This document shows, piece by piece, positions 1 through 4,049 of a stretch of 6,587 nt of DNA. Position 1 is the first letter of the stretch, and the number at the start of each line of letters is the position of its first letter. Under the pieces are notes generated by a model that saw only the letters and a list, made by a program, of their open reading frames with translations, searched no databases and was not told the DNA's origin. Made by a program: the position numbers and the translations under genes. Source of the DNA: Anaerolineae bacterium (GTDB taxonomy: Bacteria; Chloroflexota; Anaerolineae; J102); the NCBI GenBank assembly GCA_015493675.1, contig WGCR01000279.1, forward strand, positions 1-6,587. The letters are read 5' to 3'.

Positions 1-207
1 GAATGAAGTCTTGAATAGACGCGCTCGGCCCGCAGCCACGATGAAAAACGACGTGCTTTCCTCGCCTTCCATGAACAAAAACGCGTCGCGTGAAACCAAA
101 CGCACGTGAAAACCTGTCATCACCTCATCCAGGGCCTCATCCGAAAGTCGGGAAAAAAGGGAGATGCTGCGGAAAAATTGACGTTGATGGCGTTGTGAAA
201 CAGTCAT
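1..207 (-). CDS. Crp/Fnr-family transcription regulator, N-terminal part (runs off left edge)
   Basis: Reading the minus strand from the ATG at 207 gives 69 uninterrupted codons to base 1, with no stop, so the gene continues outside the window. The translation has the pattern of a cyclic-nucleotide-binding-like (cNMP) sensor domain: LFSRLSDEALDEV (about residues 18-29), then FLFMEGEE (about 43-50), then FFIVAAGRARLFK (about 54-67). In this family these are the N-terminal helix, the G-E turn of the beta-roll and the following 'hyyilsGrvrly' strand. The DNA-binding helix-turn-helix would lie beyond the edge and cannot be checked, and the ligand cannot be told from this part. The start is supported by AGGA at 216-219, eight bases upstream and inside the end of pyk. 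The pyk stop codon is one base before this ATG, implying cotranscription and translational coupling. A membrane or enzyme protein carrying only a cNMP domain remains possible. Confidence 0.88.
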   Translation of the reverse strand, partial: MTVSQRHQRQFFRSISLFSRLSDEALDEVMTGFHVRLVSRDAFLFMEGEESTSFFIVAAGRARLFKTSF

Positions 208-208
208 T

Positions 209-1672
209 TTATTCGTCCTGGCTTAAATCCACGATGTCGATACGGCGAGTGTCATTGGCCCGGAGCGTGCCGGCGCCCTCGATGAGCAGCACCAAATCAT
301 CAGTGACGCCGAAATCTTCGCACCACTGCCGGGCCGACGCCCGACGCACGGCGCCGTCATCCCAATCCAATTTCTGATCGACCGATTGGGGAAAGACGCC
401 CCAGGAGAATTGCAGGCGCTGACAGGTCGCCTCCCGGTGGCTGCCCGCGAGAATCCACTGATTCATATGGAAACGGGCCACGCGGCGGGCAGTGGCGCCG
501 GTAAGGCTGGGCACGACAATCAACTTTGGCTCCATCGTCTCGGATATCAATTTGATGTTCAGGGAAAACAGATCATCGCGAGAGGGCCGATCGAGATTTT
601 CTTCGAGGCGCATCAGCCGGACAAAATCCACTTGCTGCAGATATTTTTCCGCCTGTTGGGCGATCTTTGTCATCATCTGCACGGTTTCGACCGGATAAGC
701 GCCAATGGCCGTCTCACCTGAAAGCATGATGGAATCAGAGCCATCCAAAATAGCGTTGGTGACATCCGCCACTTCGGCCCGGGTGGGACGCCGGTTATGC
801 GTCATGGACTCCAACATCTGCGTGGCCGTGATCACCGGCTTGGACAGCAGGTTGGCCCGCAGGATGATCTCCTTCTGCAAAATAGCCACCCGCTCTATGG
901 AGACTTCCACGCCCAAATCGCCGCGGGCCACCATGATCGCATCAGCAGCCTGCAAAATCGCGTCAAGATTTTGTAACGCCCGCGAGCGTTCGATTTTAGC
1001 GATGATGAGTGGATCATAGCCCATGCCTGCGGCTGTTTCCCGCACCAGTTCTACATCCCCTTCACTTTCCACAAAAGATTGACTGACGCCATCCAGCGCC
1101 AACTCCGCGGCCAGGGCCAGCGCCTCCCGATCGGCGTCGGTAAAAACGCTGATACCCAGATCGATGTCGGGTAGGTTCACGCCCTTGTGCGAGCGCAATT
1201 CACCGCCGGCGACCACCTCGGTGATCACCTCATCCCCCTGCACCGCCACCACCTTGAGCATGATATAACCGTCATTGAGATAAATGTTATCGCCCGGCCT
1301 GACGACATGTGGCAATTGCGGAAAAGAAACACAGGCCCGGGTCTCATCCCCGACCAGCTCTCTGGTTTGCAAGATAAAACGTTCGCCCTTCGTCAACTCG
1401 ATAGGTTCCTGCGCCAGTTTGCCAATACGAATCTTGGGGCCGGGCAGATCGCCGAAGATGGCGATGCGCTGGCCTGTTTGCCGGGCAGCGGCTCGCACAT
1501 TGGTCACCGTCTGCCGGTGCGAATCCGCATCGCCGTGGGCGAAGTTGATGCGGACGATATTCATGCCCCCCTCCATCATCCGGGCCAGGGTGGCGACATC
1601 CTGCGAAGCCGGGCCGATGGTGGCGACGATCTTGGTCTTTTTGGGAGGAAAGATGGGGGGGCGGGAGTCCAT
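209..1672 (-). CDS. pyk: pyruvate kinase
   Basis: Cytoplasmic glycolytic enzyme converting phosphoenolpyruvate and ADP to pyruvate and ATP. From the ATG at 1672 it has 487 residues, a usual family length. Visible signatures are KTKIVATIGPAS (residues 12-23), MNIVRINFAHG (37-47), DLPGPKIRIG in the B-domain border region, IIAKIER with catalytic Lys226 and metal ligand Glu228, VARGDLGVE with metal ligand Asp252, and the ITATQMLESM loop (281-290). A C-terminal alpha/beta domain follows, with LTGATARRVARF and FSWGVFP. The Lys in GPK, with Leu rather than Thr after the first Asp, is the pattern described for potassium-independent pyruvate kinases; NFAHG has Ala where potassium-dependent enzymes have Ser. 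A GTG at 1702 is an alternative in-frame start adding 10 residues. I prefer 1672 because TTGACG/GACAAT lies just upstream, which would make the transcript leaderless. It is followed by a Crp/Fnr-type gene one base after the TAA. Confidence 0.97.
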   Translation of the reverse strand: MDSRPPIFPPKKTKIVATIGPASQDVATLARMMEGGMNIVRINFAHGDADSHRQTVTNVRAAARQTGQRIAIFGDLPGPKIRIGKLAQEPIELTKGERFILQTRELVGDETRACVSFPQLPHVVRPGDNIYLNDGYIMLKVVAVQGDEVITEVVAGGELRSHKGVNLPDIDLGISVFTDADREALALAAELALDGVSQSFVESEGDVELVRETAAGMGYDPLIIAKIERSRALQNLDAILQAADAIMVARGDLGVEVSIERVAILQKEIILRANLLSKPVITATQMLESMTHNRRPTRAEVADVTNAILDGSDSIMLSGETAIGAYPVETVQMMTKIAQQAEKYLQQVDFVRLMRLEENLDRPSRDDLFSLNIKLISETMEPKLIVVPSLTGATARRVARFHMNQWILAGSHREATCQRLQFSWGVFPQSVDQKLDWDDGAVRRASARQWCEDFGVTDDLVLLIEGAGTLRANDTRRIDIVDLSQDE

Positions 1673-1679
1673 GCGGGCT

Positions 1680-1709
1680 ATTGTCGCACAGAGGTGAGTC
1701 ACACGTCAA
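1680..1709 (-). promoter_or_regulatory. candidate pyk promoter giving a leaderless transcript
   Basis: On the minus strand, TTGACG (plus coordinates 1704-1709; five of six to TTGACA) is followed by an 18-base spacer and GACAAT (1680-1685; four of six to TATAAT). Seven bases later comes the ATG at 1672, so transcription would start at or one base before the start codon. No Shine-Dalgarno sequence is found before either possible pyk start, which agrees with leaderless translation. A weaker alternative further upstream is TTGATT (1756-1761), 16 bases, TAGCAT (1734-1739); it would give a leader of about 55 bases. Confidence 0.5.
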
Positions 1710-1752
1710 TGTGAATAGAGGCCTCGGAAGTTTATGCTATCTGGAACACCCC

Positions 1753-1767
1753 CAGAATCAAATTCTG
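1753..1767. repeat. palindrome CAGAAT-CAA-ATTCTG, possible operator
   Basis: A perfect 6-bp inverted repeat (1753-1758 and 1762-1767) around a three-base centre lies in the divergent intergenic region. Outer arms CTGGA (1741-1745) and TCCAG (1768-1772) extend the symmetry, with a seven-base bulge on the left. It overlaps the weaker candidate pyk -35. The size suits a dimeric regulator, and the Crp/Fnr-type gene in the pyk operon is an obvious candidate. However, it does not match a full FNR (TTGAT-N4-ATCAA) or CRP consensus. Confidence 0.4.
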
Positions 1768-1822
1768 TCCAGCCAGGGCGCCCCAATTTTGGAACGCCCC
1801 TCGGGGATTTGCCTGCTGGACA
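1766..1822. repeat. inverted repeat TGTCCAG ... CTGGACA overlapping the regulator -35
   Basis: TGTCCAG at 1766-1772 and CTGGACA at 1816-1822 are perfect 7-bp inverted copies. A near copy, CTGGAACA, sits at 1741-1748. The right copy contains the TGGACA -35 hexamer of the rightward promoter, so a protein binding these sites could loop or block that promoter. Also nearby are the 8-bp palindrome GGGCGCCC (1776-1783) and two CGCCCC copies 16 bases apart (1779-1784 and 1795-1800). Confidence 0.35.
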
Positions 1823-1845
1823 CGCCCGGCCCGTCGTGCTATCAT
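1817..1845 (+). promoter_or_regulatory. sigma-70-type promoter with extended -10, for the TPR-BTAD regulator
   Basis: TGGACA (1817-1822; five of six to TTGACA), a 17-base spacer, then TATCAT (1840-1845; five of six to TATAAT). TG at 1837-1838 with one base before the -10 makes an extended -10. The expected start of transcription is near 1852, giving a leader of only about 16 bases that contains the ribosome binding site. Confidence 0.7.
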
Positions 1846-1852
1846 ACTTGCC

Positions 1853-1860
1853 AGGAGAGG
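1853..1860 (+). promoter_or_regulatory. ribosome binding site of the TPR-BTAD regulator
   Basis: AGGAGAGG lies seven bases before the ATG at 1868 and fixes this start. Confidence 0.85.
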
Positions 1861-1867
1861 TGCAACC

Positions 1868-3787
1868 ATGACTTCTGAGCCTCCAGCGCGCATCGAACAG
1901 ATCCGGTCGCTCTGCCGGGCCGGAAAGGTGGCCGCGGCGTATCAACGGGCCCGGACGCTGCTGGCCGAGGCCCGGGAGCGGGGAGAGGGGGAAGCCATCG
2001 CCGAGGCGCTCATCGCCCTGGCTCACGTGCATTTCCGATTGGGGCGGTATGCCCGGGCGCAGGCGTTGTTGGGGGAAGCCATGTCCCAGACGCCCGAAGA
2101 TCATCCCCTGCAGGTGGACGCGTTGATTCACCTGGGGCTGTGCGCGGCCGAGACCAACGCGCCCGACGAGGCGGAGGCATATTACCGCCGGGCCGTGGAC
2201 TTGAGCCGTCTGCTGGGATATGAGGAGGCGCTCTATCGCGGGTTGCACGCCCTGGCCGTGGGCGTTTACATCCCCAGAGGGCAATTCGAGCTGGCCCTGG
2301 CCGTGGATCAGGATGCGTATGATTTCATCGTCGCCCACGGACGCCCGGCCCTGGGATGGACGGCGCTGGCGGCCATGGGCTGGGTGTATTGGGTCACAGG
2401 GCGACCCCACCAGGCCGCGGGCATGGCCGCCAAATTGAGCGAGGTGGCTCCCGAGGGTTCGCTGCCCCGCGGCTTTCACGATGCGCTGCTGGCGGACCTG
2501 GCCCAGGACGAGGGGCGGATGGAGGAATCCGCCCGGTTGTACGCCAACGCCCGCGGCGTCGCCACCCGCATCGGCGACCCGGGCCTGCTGGTGTTGACGC
2601 ATCTGGGGGCCAGTCGTTTGATGCGGCGTCTGGGGCGCTGGGCCGCGGCCCGAAGCTGGGCTGATGAGGCGCTGATCGTGGCCCAGCGGGTGGGTTACGT
2701 GCATCTGGAAGGGATGGCGCTGCTGGCCCGGGCCCGGGCCGCCTGGGGCGCTGACGATCTCCCCGCCAGCGAAGCTGATCTGCGCCAGGCCATCGATCTG
2801 ATGACGCCCCTCCAGTTCGATTTCCATCTGGCCGAGGCCTGGCTGCTGCTGGCGGGCCTGCTTTTGCAGCAGGGGCGGGATGAGCGCGACGCCTGGGGCG
2901 AAACCGTCGTCCGCATCCAGCGCGGCCGCTTCTATTTTCTGCTGGAGCGGGAGCGGGCCACCGCCTTCCCCCTCCTCGCCCGTCAGATGCGAAGCGGCCA
3001 TGCCGGGGCGAAGCAGGACGCGCGGGAATTGCTGCGACGGCTGGCCGCCACCCCGGCCACGCCCTTGCGCATCCACACCCTGGGGCGCTTCGAGGTGTGG
3101 CAGGGTCCGCGGCGCGTCGAGGACCGGGCGTGGCGCAAACGCCGGGCCGGCGAACTCTTCCGCATCCTGCTCATCGCCCCCCGCCGCACCCGCACTCAGG
3201 AGCAACTGGCCGAATCTCTGTGGCCCGACCGCTCTTTGGAGGCGGCCCAGCCCCTGCTGCACCAGGCCACCTCGACCCTGCGCCGTACGTTGGAGCCCGA
3301 CCTGCCCCGTCAGTTCCCCTCGCGCTATCTGGAGGTGGCGGGGGATTGCATCACGCTGCGGCTGCCGCCCGGCAGTTGGGTGGCGCACGAGGTCTTCGCC
3401 GAACTGGTGCGACGGGCACGCTACGACGAGGCCCTGGCCCTCTACCACGGCCCTCTCTTCGCCGGGTATCCCTACGCGGATTGGGCGGTGTGGGAGCGGG
3501 AGCGGTTGGCGCAGGCGCATCTGCGGGCGCTGCTGGGCGCGGGAGAGGCGGCCCTGGCCCGGGGCGCCCCCCAGCGGGCGCTGAATCTGGCCCGCCAGGC
3601 CCTGGCCCTGGAGCCCTGGCAGGAGCAGGCCGCCCGCCTGGGCATGGAGGCGTGTCTGGCTCTGGGGGACCGGGCGGGCGCGCTGCGGTTGTATCGGGCG
3701 TTGGCGGAGCGGTTGCAGGCGGAGCTGGGCGTGGAGCCGGGGGAAGATCTGCGGGCGTTTTATGGGGAGATTGTGGGAGTTCAATGA
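1868..3787 (+). CDS. TPR - winged-helix - BTAD (SARP-like) transcriptional regulator
   Basis: A 639-residue, probably cytoplasmic regulator. Residues about 8-390 are Ala/Leu/Arg-rich paired helices with TPR spacing (for example ALIALAHVHFRLGRYARAQALL and DALIHLGLCAAETNAPDEAEAYYRRAV), likely a protein-binding or sensing solenoid. Residues about 399-490 look like an OmpR/SARP winged helix: PLRIHTLGRFEV, W422 in the basic WRKRR segment, and EQLAESLWPD with W452. Residues about 505-635 match the bacterial transcriptional activator domain (BTAD): YHGPLFAGYPYADWAVWERE, then ALNLARQALALEPWQEQAAR and LQAELGVEPGEDLRAFY. No Walker A or NB-ARC/AAA segment is seen, although many large relatives have one. 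Classical SARPs have the winged helix and BTAD first, so this order is reversed. It has its own promoter and ribosome binding site and is divergent from pyk. Its target is unknown; the beta-helix protein gene downstream is a candidate. Codon use is strongly GC-rich, seemingly more than in pyk. Confidence 0.92.
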   Translation: MTSEPPARIEQIRSLCRAGKVAAAYQRARTLLAEARERGEGEAIAEALIALAHVHFRLGRYARAQALLGEAMSQTPEDHPLQVDALIHLGLCAAETNAPDEAEAYYRRAVDLSRLLGYEEALYRGLHALAVGVYIPRGQFELALAVDQDAYDFIVAHGRPALGWTALAAMGWVYWVTGRPHQAAGMAAKLSEVAPEGSLPRGFHDALLADLAQDEGRMEESARLYANARGVATRIGDPGLLVLTHLGASRLMRRLGRWAAARSWADEALIVAQRVGYVHLEGMALLARARAAWGADDLPASEADLRQAIDLMTPLQFDFHLAEAWLLLAGLLLQQGRDERDAWGETVVRIQRGRFYFLLERERATAFPLLARQMRSGHAGAKQDARELLRRLAATPATPLRIHTLGRFEVWQGPRRVEDRAWRKRRAGELFRILLIAPRRTRTQEQLAESLWPDRSLEAAQPLLHQATSTLRRTLEPDLPRQFPSRYLEVAGDCITLRLPPGSWVAHEVFAELVRRARYDEALALYHGPLFAGYPYADWAVWERERLAQAHLRALLGAGEAALARGAPQRALNLARQALALEPWQEQAARLGMEACLALGDRAGALRLYRALAERLQAELGVEPGEDLRAFYGEIVGVQ

Positions 3788-3866
3788 TTAATGGATTAAA
3801 GATTAAAGGTGGAGTTTCGATTTGACGAGGCCAAGGTGCATAACAGTTTCCAATCTTTAATTCCAT
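3786..3866. repeat. GATTAA repeats and AT-rich inverted repeat after the regulator
   Basis: GATTAA occurs at 3786-3791, 3794-3799 and 3801-3806, beginning inside the stop codon of the regulator. ATGG-ATTAAAGATT (3791-3804) is mirrored by AATCTTTAAT-TCCAT (3852-3866): a perfect 10-bp core plus a 4-bp extension offset by one T, with 47 bases between the arms. It lacks the GC stem and U-tract of an intrinsic terminator. It resembles a degenerate intergenic repeat or a small miniature element, but no target-site duplication can be shown. Confidence 0.5.
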
Positions 3867-3912
3867 GCGTGATGCGTAAGGTCCTGACGTTTGACGTTTG
3901 ACGCATGACGTT
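3866..3912. repeat. degenerate heptamer tandem repeat (TGACGTT)n
   Basis: Four contiguous heptamers TGACGTT, TGACGTT, TGACGCA, TGACGTT occupy 3885-3912. Just upstream are two related 7-base units, TGCGTGA and TGCGTAA (3866-3879). CATGCGT (3864-3870) and ACGCATG (3901-3907) are perfect inverted copies. Heptamer arrays of this kind are known as intergenic repeats in some bacteria such as cyanobacteria; whether this one is dispersed in this genome cannot be seen here. Confidence 0.65.
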
Positions 3913-3936
3913 CGCCGCGGCCTCTCCCCGCCTCGG

Positions 3937-3965
3937 TTGCAAAACGCTTTTTCGAGCGCTATGGT
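3937..3965 (+). promoter_or_regulatory. candidate promoter of the beta-helix protein gene
   Basis: TTGCAA (3937-3942), a 17-base spacer, TATGGT (3960-3965); each hexamer matches four of six consensus bases. Transcription would start near 3972, so the leader would include the tandem 11-bp repeat and the full hairpin before the ribosome binding site. An alternative start, with a poor -10 GAGAAT at 4002-4007, would follow the 11-bp repeat. Confidence 0.35.
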
Positions 3966-3975
3966 CTTCATCCCT

Positions 3976-3997
3976 GTCAGTCGGGCGTCAGTGGGGC
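3976..3997. repeat. tandem 11-bp direct repeat, possible SARP-type operator
   Basis: GTCAGTCGGGC (3976-3986) and GTCAGTGGGGC (3987-3997) are adjacent and differ at one base. The period equals one DNA turn. The heptamer GTCAGTS therefore repeats with four bases between copies, the geometry of SARP operators. Eight bases after the second heptamer (3994-4001) comes GAGAAT (4002-4007), a weak -10. Function is inferred from geometry only. Confidence 0.4.
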
Positions 3998-4001
3998 GCG
4001 C

Positions 4002-4035
4002 GAGAATGGAGCCAGGATATTTCGCTACCATTCTC
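4002..4035 (+). promoter_or_regulatory. leader hairpin directly before the ribosome binding site
   Basis: GAGAATGG (4002-4009) pairs perfectly with CCATTCTC (4028-4035). AGC (4010-4012) and GCT (4024-4026) continue the stem past a single bulged A at 4027, giving 11 pairs and an 11-base loop. The stem ends two bases before AGGAGGA. It could affect translation or mRNA stability; no known riboswitch class is recognised. Confidence 0.45.
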
Positions 4036-4037
4036 TC

Positions 4038-4044
4038 AGGAGGA
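4038..4044 (+). promoter_or_regulatory. ribosome binding site of the beta-helix protein
   Basis: AGGAGGA lies five bases before the ATG at 4050, a near-perfect Shine-Dalgarno sequence that fixes the start. Confidence 0.88.
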
Positions 4045-4049
4045 TTTCC

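Noticed and set aside
90..377. 95-codon plus-strand frame over the pyk/crp junction
   Set aside because: It overlaps two supported minus-strand genes and has no family resemblance.
1706..3784. 692-codon open frame on the minus strand
   Set aside because: It lies antisense to the TPR-BTAD gene and is rich in Gln, Pro, Arg and Gly with no recognisable domain, as expected of the antisense frame of a GC-rich gene. The plus frame has clear domains, a ribosome binding site and a promoter.
3097..3825. 242-codon plus-strand frame rich in Gly, Ala and Pro
   Set aside because: It is an out-of-frame shadow of the winged-helix-BTAD coding region with low-complexity composition.
3791..3866. intrinsic terminator after the regulator gene
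   Set aside because: The inverted repeat is AT-rich, has a 47-base loop and no following T-run, so it does not fit an intrinsic terminator.
3885..3912. CRISPR array
   Set aside because: The units are seven bases with no spacers and no cas genes nearby.
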